48,467 bases of DNA from Chloroflexota bacterium (GTDB lineage Bacteria > Chloroflexota > Limnocylindria > Limnocylindrales > CSP1-4), in NCBI GenBank assembly GCA_016191345.1, contig JACPOU010000054.1, forward strand, positions 1-48,467. The letters run 5' to 3'. A model generated the notes under the pieces. That model did not search any database. It saw only the letters and a program-made list of their open reading frames with translations, and had not been told where the DNA came from. Shown one piece after another: positions 41,558 to 48,467 of the stretch (position 1 is its first letter; each line of letters opens with the position of its first letter). Made by a program: the position numbers and the translations under genes.

Positions 41558-42877
41558 TCAGACGAGCCGGGCGAACAGCTCGTTCGAGAGCAGGCGGCCC
41601 CGCGTCGTCAACCGGAAGCGTTCGCCGTCCTCGCTCCGCCGGAGCAGCCCGGCATCGAGCGCCAACCCGAGGTGCGCCGACAATGGCGCCTCGTCGCCGA
41701 GCCGGGCCGCGATCCCCCGCCCGAGTCGAAGGCCGAGGATCACCCGCTCTGCGGCGGCGCCGGACGGGCTGACCGCCTCCGTCCCACCCGGCGGCAGGCG
41801 GCCCGGCCCGCCGTCGACGGGCGTCAACGCGGCGAAATAGGCATCGAGGCGCGCCGCGTTCCATCGCCGCGTCGCGCCGTCGAATGCATGGGCGCCGGGA
41901 CCGGCGGCCTCGAATGGCCGGCGCTCCCAGTAGGCGAGGTTGTGCCGGCTCTCGTGGCCAGGCCGCGCCCAGTTGCTGATCTCGTAGCCATCGAATCGCG
42001 CGATCTCGAGGCGCTCCGTCGCGTGCTCGTACATCGAGGCCGCGCGGTCCTCGTCCTGCTCCTGCCTCGCCCTCGTGCGCCATGCCCGGGCGCCCCGGGA
42101 GACCGGGAGGTGATCGCCGCCGGCGCCGGTCAGGCCCTCGGCGTCGGGGTCGTCGAGGGTCAGGGCATAGAGCGAGAGGTGGTCCGGCCCGAGCGCCAGC
42201 GCGGCCTCGAGACCCGCCACCCAGCCGCCTTCGGTCGTGCCGGGGACGTCGTACAGGAGGTCGAGGTTGATCGAGGCGATCCCGGCCCGCCTCGCCCCGT
42301 CGACGGCCGCGGCCACGTCGCGGGCGCGATGGCGGCGACCGAGGCGCGCAAGGGCCGCGTCATCCATGGCCTGGGCCCCGAACGAGATCCGGGTGACGCC
42401 CGCGGCCGCGAGCTCGGCGGCGTCCCCGCGCTCGTCCGGGCCGGGGTTCGCCTCGAGCGTGATCTCGGCGTCCGGGGCGAGCCCGAACCGTTCGCGGACG
42501 AGCGCAATCAGCGACGCGACCTCCGCGGCCGGTAGGAGCGACGGTGTGCCGCCCCCGAGGTACAGCGAGCGGAGCGGCGGCCGGGCGCCACCCCCGACGG
42601 CACCCCATCGCGCGTCGAGGACGTCGGCCCGCATCTCCAGCTCGCGCCGGACCGCCGCGGCGAACGCGGCGACACGGCTGCGCGGGCCGCGGGCCGCGGC
42701 GCCACCGACGACGACGAAGTCGCAGTAGGGGCAGACCGAGACGCAGAACGGGACGTGGATGTAGAGCGCCTCCGGCGCCCCGGAGCCCGCGAGCGCCTCC
42801 GGCGGCCCGGAGCCCGCGAGCGCCTCCGGCGGCCCGGAGCCCGCGAGCGCCTCCGGCCTAGCGATCCCTGCCGGCAT
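41558..42877 (-). CDS. hemW: HemW-like radical SAM protein with N-terminal repeats
   Basis: The 439-residue protein resembles HemN but has the HemW layout. ALYIHVPFCVSVCPYCDF holds Cys45, Cys49 and Cys52 of the radical SAM cluster, with the CxxxCxxC motif lacking the fourth Cys of true HemN. SLYLGGGTPSLLP and ITLEANPGPD follow, and the C-terminal HemN_C domain begins near ERVILGLRLGRGI. HemW is a heme chaperone. Residues 9-35 are three 9-residue repeats (EALAGSGPP). The ATG at 42877 lies 20 nt inside the CPBP gene. The protein lies just upstream of the heat-shock operon but is not part of it. Confidence 0.92.
   Translation of the reverse strand: MPAGIARPEALAGSGPPEALAGSGPPEALAGSGAPEALYIHVPFCVSVCPYCDFVVVGGAAARGPRSRVAAFAAAVRRELEMRADVLDARWGAVGGGARPPLRSLYLGGGTPSLLPAAEVASLIALVRERFGLAPDAEITLEANPGPDERGDAAELAAAGVTRISFGAQAMDDAALARLGRRHRARDVAAAVDGARRAGIASINLDLLYDVPGTTEGGWVAGLEAALALGPDHLSLYALTLDDPDAEGLTGAGGDHLPVSRGARAWRTRARQEQDEDRAASMYEHATERLEIARFDGYEISNWARPGHESRHNLAYWERRPFEAAGPGAHAFDGATRRWNAARLDAYFAALTPVDGGPGRLPPGGTEAVSPSGAAAERVILGLRLGRGIAARLGDEAPLSAHLGLALDAGLLRRSEDGERFRLTTRGRLLSNELFARLV
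42773..42853. repeat. 27-bp in-frame tandem repeat, three units
   Basis: Three copies of 27 bp containing CGAGCGCCTCCGGCGGCCCG encode EALAGSGPP or EALAGSGAP at the start of hemW. A partial fourth unit is the native EAL before YIHVPFC. Length stays a multiple of three. Confidence 0.9.
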
Positions 42878-43607
42878 CCCGCCCGGCGACGATCCGCCAA
42901 CCCTCGGGCGTGCGGCGCCGCCGCTCGACCTCCTCGACCTCCGTGCCGCGCGCGGCGGGCTGGCCGGCATGGCCTGTCGTCAGGAAGATCGCGACCCGCG
43001 TCACCGCGTGGCCGATGAATGCTGCGGCGATCCCGCCGGTGAGGAGCGTCGCCCAGCCGGCGACGAGCCCGATGAGCAGCGAGAGCAGGAACATCGCCGG
43101 GTTGCGGCCCGGCGCGCCGAGGCGCGTCGCCAGCGTGTAGGCAAAGGCCTGGGCGAGGAGCGCGAGGCTCGGGTCCACGCCGCCGAGGATCAGGAAGCCG
43201 AGCAGGGCGCCACGGAACACCGCCTCGTCGGTGAACGCCGTCGCGATCTCGTTGAGGAGCGCGCCCGGATAGGCCGACACGTCGGGCAGGCGGACCGAGT
43301 GGTAGCGCCACCAGGCGAACCCGACGGCGATCCCCGCCCCGACCGCGGCCAGCGCGAAGCCGAGGAGGATGCCGCCCTTGCCGGCACCGAGGTACAGGTC
43401 TCGATCGGGGGCGGGATGGACCCACAGGATCGCCGCGACCCCGGCGGCGCCGATCACGTACCAGGCGAGGCGCCGGCGCAGCGACGGCAGCCGACCCCGG
43501 ACGGGCTCGTCATACTCGGCGGCGCCGAACCGCTCGGCCTCGAGCCGGTGGAGCACGAGGAGCAGCGTGAGCCCGAGCGCCACGAGGATGCGGAGACCGG
43601 TCTCCAC
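42858..43607 (-). CDS. CPBP (CAAX/Abi) family intramembrane protease
   Basis: The 249-residue protein has about seven membrane segments, for example LAWYVIGAAGVAAILWV and GILLGFALAAVGAGIAVGFAWW. FTDEAVFRGALLGFL corresponds to the EExxxR motif, with Asp replacing the first Glu, and GGIAAAFIGHAVTRVAIFL supplies the second-motif His with N/R. Members cleave membrane peptides or prenylated proteins, but substrates in bacteria are rarely known. The GTG start lies 1 bp after the lepA stop, and the TAG is inside hemW, so the three genes form one transcript. Confidence 0.83.
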   Translation of the reverse strand: METGLRILVALGLTLLLVLHRLEAERFGAAEYDEPVRGRLPSLRRRLAWYVIGAAGVAAILWVHPAPDRDLYLGAGKGGILLGFALAAVGAGIAVGFAWWRYHSVRLPDVSAYPGALLNEIATAFTDEAVFRGALLGFLILGGVDPSLALLAQAFAYTLATRLGAPGRNPAMFLLSLLIGLVAGWATLLTGGIAAAFIGHAVTRVAIFLTTGHAGQPAARGTEVEEVERRRRTPEGWRIVAGRDAGRDR

Positions 43608-43608
43608 C

Positions 43609-45420
43609 CTACGTCCCGTCCGTCCGGAGCATCGACAGGAAGGCCTCCTGCGGGATCTCGACCGAGCCGACCCGCTTCATCCGGCGCTTCCCTTCCTTCT
43701 GCTTCTCGAGGAGCTTCCGCTTGCGGGTGATGTCGCCACCGTAACACTTGGCCAGGACGTTCTTGCGCATCGCCCGGACGGTCTCCCGGGCGACGACGTT
43801 GGAGCCGATCGAGGCCTGGATCGGGATCTCGAACATCTGGCGCGGGATGAGCTGCTTGAGCCGCTCGGCGAGCGTCCGGCCGAGCGATGTCGCCTTGTCG
43901 CGATGGACGATCATCGAGAGCGCGTCGACGGGCTCGCCGGCGACGAGGACGTCGAGCTTCACGAGCTGCGCGGCGCGGTAGCCGATCTCCTCGTAGTCCA
44001 TCGACGCGTAGCCCGCGGTCCGCGTCTTGAGCTGGTCGAAGTAGTCGACGATGAGCTCCGCGAGCGGCAGCTCGAAGCGCATGAGGACCCGCACCGGGTC
44101 GATGTACTCGAGGCCGATGAAGCTGCCCCGCCGCTGCGTCGAGAGCTCCATGAGCGGCCCGATGTACGTCGCCGGCGTCACGACCGAGAGGTTGACCCAC
44201 GGCTCGAGGATCTGCTCGATCTCGCCGACCGGCGGCAGATGCGACGGGTTGTCGATCGTCAGCGTCCCGCGGCCGTTCGGGAGCTCCACCTGGTACTCGA
44301 CCGACGGCGCGGACGCGATCAGGTCGAGGTTGAACTCGCGCTCGAGGCGCTCCTGGACGATCTCCATGTGGAGCAGTCCCAGGAATCCGCAGCGGAACCC
44401 GAACCCGAGCGCGACGGAGCTCTCCGGCTCGTAGGTGAACGACGCGTCGTTGAGGTGGAGCTTCTCGATCGCGTCGCGGAGGAGCGGGTAGTCCTCGCCG
44501 CTGACCGGGTAGATGCCCGCGAAGACGAGGCTCTTCGCCGCCTGGTAGCCCGGCAGCGGCTCGGCGGCCGGCCGCGCCGCCGAGGTCAGCGTGTCGCCGA
44601 CCTGCGCCTCGCGGACGTTCTTGAGGCCCGTGGCGACGTACCCGACCTCGCCCGCCTTCATCGACGCGACGGGCACGAGCTGGGGCCGGAAGAACCCGAG
44701 CTCGAGGAGGTCCGCCTCGGCGCCCGAGGCCATGAGCCGGACGCGATCGTGGTCGTGCAGGGTCCCCTGGGCGAGCCGGACGTAGACGATGACGCCCTTG
44801 TACGGGTCGTAGTGGGAATCGAAGACGAGGGCCTGGAGCGGCGCGGCGGGATCGCCCTTCGGCGGCGGCACACGCTCGACGATCGCCTCGAGGATGTCGA
44901 CGATCCCGATCCCCTCCTTGGCCGAGGCGAGGATCACCTCCTCGCGCGGAATGGCGAGGATGTTCTCGAGCTCGTCCATGACGACCTCGGGCTGGGCCGA
45001 GGGCAGGTCGATCTTGTTGAGGACGGGGATGATCGTCAGCCCCTCGCGGAGCGCGAGGTGGACGTTCGCGAGCGTCTGGGCCTCGATCCCCTGGGCGGCG
45101 TCGACGACGAGGATCGCGCCCTCGCAGGCCTGGAGGCTGTGGCTGACCTCGTAGGCAAAGTCGACATGCCCGGGCGTGTCGATGAGGTTGAGCCCGTAGC
45201 GGTGACCGTCCTTCGCAGTGTGCTCGAGGCGGACGGCCCGGGCCTTGATCGTGATCCCCTTCTCGCGCTCGAGGTCCATCGAATCGAGGACCTGGCTCGT
45301 CATCTGCCGGGGATCGATCGTGTGGGTCGTCTCGAGGAGGCGGTCCGCGAGGGTGGACTTGCCGTGGTCGATGTGGGCGATGATCGAGAAGTTGCGGAGG
45401 CGGTGCTGGGGGATCGTCAC
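43609..45420 (-). CDS. lepA: Elongation factor 4 (LepA)
   Basis: The 603-residue translational GTPase affects ribosome translocation and subunit assembly. The N-terminus has the P-loop [17 protein letters not shown], the switch segment [32 protein letters not shown] and [10 protein letters not shown]. The LepA-specific C-terminal domain is present ([39 protein letters not shown]) and distinguishes it from EF-G. The GTG start lies 8 nt from a minus-strand TACACT box. It heads the lepA-CPBP-hemW operon, and lepA-hemW proximity is common in bacteria. Confidence 0.96.
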   Translation of the reverse strand: MTIPQHRLRNFSIIAHIDHGKSTLADRLLETTHTIDPRQMTSQVLDSMDLEREKGITIKARAVRLEHTAKDGHRYGLNLIDTPGHVDFAYEVSHSLQACEGAILVVDAAQGIEAQTLANVHLALREGLTIIPVLNKIDLPSAQPEVVMDELENILAIPREEVILASAKEGIGIVDILEAIVERVPPPKGDPAAPLQALVFDSHYDPYKGVIVYVRLAQGTLHDHDRVRLMASGAEADLLELGFFRPQLVPVASMKAGEVGYVATGLKNVREAQVGDTLTSAARPAAEPLPGYQAAKSLVFAGIYPVSGEDYPLLRDAIEKLHLNDASFTYEPESSVALGFGFRCGFLGLLHMEIVQERLEREFNLDLIASAPSVEYQVELPNGRGTLTIDNPSHLPPVGEIEQILEPWVNLSVVTPATYIGPLMELSTQRRGSFIGLEYIDPVRVLMRFELPLAELIVDYFDQLKTRTAGYASMDYEEIGYRAAQLVKLDVLVAGEPVDALSMIVHRDKATSLGRTLAERLKQLIPRQMFEIPIQASIGSNVVARETVRAMRKNVLAKCYGGDITRKRKLLEKQKEGKRRMKRVGSVEIPQEAFLSMLRTDGT

Positions 45421-45428
45421 GGGGCCGG

Positions 45429-45434
45429 AGTGTA
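45429..45434 (-). promoter_or_regulatory. -10 box of the lepA operon, probably leaderless
   Basis: The minus-strand TACACT ends 8 nt before the GTG at 45420, and the CCGGCCCC between them contains no ribosome binding site. Confidence 0.4.
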
Positions 45435-45515
45435 GCGGGCGGCCCGGCTCGGGGCCGGCCGGGCGCCGCTCCCTTGCTACGATCGGGGCGTCCAGCAGCG
45501 TCCCTCGGAGGCTCC

Positions 45516-46166
45516 ATGTCCGGTTCGGCGCCCGTCCTGCCCGATGCCCTTCGCGCCGGCTACCGGCGGTTCCGGGCCGGCCGCTATGCCGTCGAGCACG
45601 AGCGGTACCGCGAGCTCGGCGAGGCGGGCCAGCGGCCCTCGACCCTCGTCGTTGCCTGCTCCGATTCCCGCTCGGCGCCGGAGACGATCTTCGACGCGCG
45701 GCCCGGGGAGCTGTTCGTCATCCGGAACGTCGCCGCGCTCGTGCCGGTCTATGCGCCGGACGCGGCCGCGCATGGTGCCTCGGCGGCGCTCGAGTTCGCG
45801 GTCCTCGCGCTGGGCGTCGGCTCGATCGTGGTCATGGGCCACGGACGCTGCGGCGGCATCGCGGCCGCGCATGCCGAGGGATCTCCGCTCTCCGCGACGG
45901 ACTTCATCGGGACGTGGGTCGCGGGCATCCGTCAGCTCGTGCCGGAGGTCGAGGCCGCGATGCCGGGGGCGTCGCCCGACGAGCTGCGGCTCGCGCTCGA
46001 GCGCCGTTCGATCGAGCAGTCGATCGAGCATCTCCGGACGTTCCCGTGGATCCGCGAACGGGAGGAACACGGCGTCCTGGCCATCGGCGGTGCCTGGTTC
46101 GACATCGCCCTCGGCGAGCTCCACGCGCTCCGCGCCGACGGCTGGGGTCCGGTCGCCGGCGAATAG
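45516..46166 (+). CDS. Beta-class carbonic anhydrase
   Basis: The 216-residue enzyme interconverts CO2 and bicarbonate. Zinc ligands are Cys48, His109 and Cys112: VVACSDSR (with the Asp50-Arg52 pair) and [21 protein letters not shown] and [23 protein letters not shown] match the family. An extra 50-residue helical segment ([38 protein letters not shown]) is typical of the plant-type subgroup. The start at 45516 is chosen because CGGAGG lies 5-10 nt upstream; an earlier frame extension lacks one. It is monocistronic, with a TACGAT box about 35 nt upstream. Confidence 0.92.
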   Translation: MSGSAPVLPDALRAGYRRFRAGRYAVEHERYRELGEAGQRPSTLVVACSDSRSAPETIFDARPGELFVIRNVAALVPVYAPDAAAHGASAALEFAVLALGVGSIVVMGHGRCGGIAAAHAEGSPLSATDFIGTWVAGIRQLVPEVEAAMPGASPDELRLALERRSIEQSIEHLRTFPWIREREEHGVLAIGGAWFDIALGELHALRADGWGPVAGE

Positions 46167-46202
46167 GCCTGCCTGCACGCGCGCCGGGAACCTGACGGCC
46201 GG

Positions 46203-47066
46203 TCAGCTCCGGACGATCGCGAGCGCCGTGACCCCGAGGGCGATGACCGAGACACCGACGACCTGGATCCGCTGCAGTCGTTCATGGAAGAAGATGAACG
46301 CCGAGACCGCCGCGATCGCGGCGAACTGCGAAGAAAGGATGGCGGCCGTCGCGGGGCTCGATTGCGCGCCGAACACGTAGAACGCGTTGCCGACGGCTTC
46401 GAGGATTCCCGACACGACCACGAGCGGGAGCGCGCGGCGGCTGAGCCGGAGGTCGCCGCGGAGCGCGAGCGGCAGCGCGATGACGAGGACGCCGACCGCG
46501 CGGGAGACGAGGATGATCCAGCTGATCGGGACATCGGTCCCGAGGCGGGCGCTCGTGATGAGCCCGATCGAGAAGGCACCGGCCCCGGCGACGGCCAGGA
46601 TGATGCTCCGGCGGGTGACCGCCGGGTCCTCGTGACGCGTGTCGTCCTCGGCCCGACGGTCGATGGCGGAGAGGATGATCCCGGTCACGATCGCGGCGAG
46701 GACGATCGCCATCGGCAGGCCCAGTGGCTCGCCCAGGAGCACCGAGCCGATCGCGGCGAGGGCACCCTCGGTGGCCGCGATGGGCGTGACGATCGAGACC
46801 CGGCCGATCGTCAGGGCGCGGTAGACGAGCAGGAGCCCGGCGGTGTACGAGAAGCCGTTGACGACCAGCCCGGCCATCTGCGGAAGGCTGAGTGGCGTCG
46901 ATCCCGGGATCGCGAGGGCGGATGGCGGGATGCTGACGAGAAACCCGATGATCATGACCCAGGACAGCACCGAGGCCGGCCCGATCATCCGGCTCGACCG
47001 CGAAGAGCACAGCGTGGCGATGGCCCACGACGTCGCTGCGGCCAGGCCGCCGAGAATGGCGATCAC
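46203..47066 (-). CDS. EamA family (DMT) transporter
   Basis: The 287-residue membrane protein has ten hydrophobic segments in two EamA halves: first GGLAAATSWAIATLCSSRSSRMIGPASVLSWVMIIGFLV and so on, second IILAVAGAGAFSIGLITSARL to GVSVIALGVTALAI. The end of each half has the Gly/Ala-rich SPATAAILSSQFAAIAAVSAFIFFHERLQRIQVVGV, the most typical EamA segment. It moves a metabolite or drug across the cytoplasmic membrane. The start is a GTG. It is convergent with the carbonic anhydrase gene, 36 bp away, and divergent from rpsT. Confidence 0.87.
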   Translation of the reverse strand: MIAILGGLAAATSWAIATLCSSRSSRMIGPASVLSWVMIIGFLVSIPPSALAIPGSTPLSLPQMAGLVVNGFSYTAGLLLVYRALTIGRVSIVTPIAATEGALAAIGSVLLGEPLGLPMAIVLAAIVTGIILSAIDRRAEDDTRHEDPAVTRRSIILAVAGAGAFSIGLITSARLGTDVPISWIILVSRAVGVLVIALPLALRGDLRLSRRALPLVVVSGILEAVGNAFYVFGAQSSPATAAILSSQFAAIAAVSAFIFFHERLQRIQVVGVSVIALGVTALAIVRS

Positions 47067-47096
47067 GCTGGAGAGTCTGACAGGCTGGCCCCGGGC

Positions 47097-47113
47097 CGGC
47101 CGTCAGACGGCCG
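47097..47113. promoter_or_regulatory. 17-bp palindrome upstream of rpsT
   Basis: CGGCCGTC-A-GACGGCCG is perfectly symmetric around one base, too tight for an RNA hairpin but suitable as a protein site. It lies about 110 bp before rpsT and 30 bp from the eamA start. Its role is unknown. Confidence 0.4.
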
Positions 47114-47224
47114 TGGTCGCGCCTCGTGGCCACACCCGTGTCCCTCTGGTACCATCCCCGTCCGCGCCCGGCACGTCCCGCCCGCGCCCGTCATCCGTCG
47201 TTCAACACCCGTGAGGTTCGCACC

Positions 47225-47893
47225 TTGGCCAAGACGCCCCGGACATGGACAGGCGCTCGCACGCCGTCGGGCCTGAAGCGCGTCCGATCCGCTGAGCGCA
47301 GGCACGCCGTCCTCGGCCCGCGCCGATCGGCCGCGAAGACCCTCGTCAAGACCGCCCTGACCGCCGCCACGAACCCCGTCGAGGGCGTGGACGCGCAGGC
47401 GGCGCTGATCGGCGCGATCAGCGCGCTCGACCGCGCGGCCAAGGCCGGCGCGATCCACCCGAACGCGGCCGCGCGCCGCAAGTCGCGTCTTGTGCGGGCG
47501 GTCAACGCGGCCGGCGTTGGAACCGCGGCCACCTCCTCGCATGTCGCCAAGACGATCGGCAAGGCTGCCGCCCAGAAGGCCGCCAAGGCCCGGATCGCCG
47601 CGTCGAAGGCCGGCAAGGCCAAGGGCGCCCAGACCGCGGCCGGCAAGGCCCGGGCCGCGCTCAACAAGTCGTCCCGTGCCGAGGCTGCCGCCGCCCAGGC
47701 CGCCGCCGCGGCCAAGGCCGAGGCCGCCGCGGCGAAGGCCGCGACGACCGTCAAGGCTCCCGCGAAGAAGACCGTGAACAAGTCCACGACCGCGAAGCCG
47801 GTCGCGACGGCCGCCGCGCAGCCGAAGGCGACGGCCGAGAAGAAGGCGCCCGCGAAGAAGGCCGCGACGAAGAAGGCCGCGGCGAAGGCCTGA
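47225..47893 (+). CDS. rpsT: 30S ribosomal protein S20 with a histone H1-like tail
   Basis: The 222-residue product has a normal bS20 core at about residues 10-96 (SGLKRVRSAERRHAVLGPRR..AISALDRAAKAGAIHPNAAARRKSRLVRAV), which binds 16S rRNA. S20 is usually about 88 residues. Residues 97-222 are a tail made almost only of Ala, Lys, Thr and a few Pro, Val and Gln, ending EKKAPAKKAATKKAAAKA, like bacterial H1/AlgP proteins. The start is a TTG with GTGAGG 8 nt upstream, and MAKTPRTWTGARTP begins there. No stop or frameshift separates core and tail. It is monocistronic. Confidence 0.88.
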   Translation: MAKTPRTWTGARTPSGLKRVRSAERRHAVLGPRRSAAKTLVKTALTAATNPVEGVDAQAALIGAISALDRAAKAGAIHPNAAARRKSRLVRAVNAAGVGTAATSSHVAKTIGKAAAQKAAKARIAASKAGKAKGAQTAAGKARAALNKSSRAEAAAAQAAAAAKAEAAAAKAATTVKAPAKKTVNKSTTAKPVATAAAQPKATAEKKAPAKKAATKKAAAKA

Positions 47894-48129
47894 CCCGCCG
47901 CCGGCAACCGCACCGGCAACCGCGTCGCGACGATCAGGCCTCGACTCTCCGCCGGGGCCTCGCGATTCGCGCCCCCGCCCGCAGTGCCGCAGGCCGGGCC
48001 GTGCAGTTCGGGGCCGCCTCCTGGCCGCCTGGCCGCGGGCCGCGTCGCGCAGTTCGGGGCCGCCTCCCGGCCTCCCTGCCTCCGGGCCGCCGGCCGGCTC
48101 TGCGCACTCCGGCGGACCCCGCCCGGTTC

Positions 48130-48350
48130 GTATGCACGTCGCTGGCATATCGACGGTGTGGACAACCGGGACTTCGACGCGTCTGCCGCCGACCCGAATA
48201 GGCCGACGGCGAGGGTATTGCGCAGGCCGGACCTCCGGACGCCGCCCCCGGGGACCTGGGAGCCAGAGGTTGGCAAGTGCGTATGCACGTCGCTGGCATA
48301 TCGACGCTGTGGACCACCGGAGTCTGGGATCGTATTCCAGCGACGTGCAT
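48130..48350. repeat. Direct and inverted copies of ATGCACGTCGCTGG
   Basis: A block of about 33 bp beginning GTATGCACGTCGCTGGCATA occurs at 48130 and again at 48281, 151 bp apart. The 14-mer ATGCACGTCGCTGG at 48283-48296 also has its exact reverse complement at 48337-48350, giving a 14-bp stem with a 40-nt loop. Confidence 0.85.
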
Positions 48351-48360
48351 AGGCCACAGG

Positions 48361-48467
48361 GGGGGTCGCGGGCGACCGGGGGGTCGCGGGCGACCGGGGG
48401 GTCGCGGGCGACCGGGGGGTCGCGGGCGACCGGGGGGTCGCGGGCGACCGGGGGGTCGCGGGCGACC
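48361..48467. repeat. 18-bp palindromic minisatellite, at least six copies
   Basis: The 14-bp unit GGTCGCGGGCGACC (an inverted repeat with a GG centre) plus GGGG recurs every 18 bp, with the T of each unit at 48366, 48384, 48402, 48420, 48438 and 48456. The units are identical. The array continues past the end of the window. Confidence 0.95.

Larger units (their letters stand above)
47894..48467. other. Gene-free end of the window, repeat rich
   Basis: After the rpsT stop there is no credible ORF. From about 48000 the words CAGTTCGGGGCCGCCTC recur, then the repeats listed separately follow to the end of the window. Confidence 0.6.

Noticed and set aside
46167-46202. Terminator between carbonic anhydrase and eamA (CTGAC-GGCCG-GTCAG)
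   Set aside because: Only a 5-bp stem overlapping the eamA stop, with no T-run; not enough to report as a feature.

Overview
This is one contiguous stretch of a very GC-rich bacterial chromosome, dense with genes and with no phage or insertion-sequence genes that I can recognise. A CIRCE-controlled hrcA-grpE-dnaK operon, an rpsU-yqeY-pgpH-ybeY operon, pth-mfd and dnaJ-prmA clusters, many ATGA/GTGA start-stop overlaps and frequent GTG/TTG starts suggest an uncultured Chloroflexota lineage (Limnocylindria/Ellin6529-like). That placement is an inference from gene content and composition, not from a search.

Layout. 1-1318: kynureninase. 1902-8031 (minus): an apt - mtnA - GNAT - ahcY cluster with an S9 peptidase downstream, which together recycle the adenosyl by-products of S-adenosylmethionine. 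8122-11211: MFS exporter, NTF2-like protein, small hypothetical, DedA membrane protein. 11550-12711: an AT-richer island with a DUF6941-like gene divergent from a toxin/ribbon-helix-helix antitoxin pair, sharing an operator of phased GTNTAC repeats. 12809-21619 (minus): pth-mfd, then rpsU-yqeY-pgpH-ybeY. 21803-24769 (plus): small membrane protein, FabI-like reductase and a coupled acyl-CoA synthetase. 25368-28932 (minus): dnaJ-prmA, DUF2269-like, HIT protein and a secreted or anchored hypothetical. 28993-30821: CE4 deacetylase and family-5 uracil-DNA glycosylase. 31153-33740 (minus): a DrrAB/NodIJ-like ABC exporter. 33741-37700: an accessory region with palindromic repeats, an XRE-nuclease gene and two tandem lipoproteins. 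37701-41417 (minus): dnaK-grpE-hrcA. 41558-45420 (minus): lepA-CPBP protease-hemW. 45516-47893: beta carbonic anhydrase, EamA transporter and an unusual ribosomal protein S20.

The most unusual material is not the housekeeping genes but the repeats woven through them. A 109-bp element family with matching inverted ends (four copies, 30931-37543) brackets a gene for an XRE helix-turn-helix protein fused to a PD-(D/E)XK-like nuclease, and one copy encodes that protein's C-terminus. Other intergenic gaps carry their own local tandem repeats, often palindromic. Tandem repeats also extend coding regions: an 11-residue repeat on the uracil-DNA glycosylase, a 9-residue repeat on HemW, a Pro/Ala/Thr linker in MtnA, and a 126-residue Lys/Ala tail (histone H1-like) on ribosomal protein S20. 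Many genes have a TANNNT -10 box only 6-9 nt before the start codon and no ribosome binding site, which suggests widespread leaderless translation.
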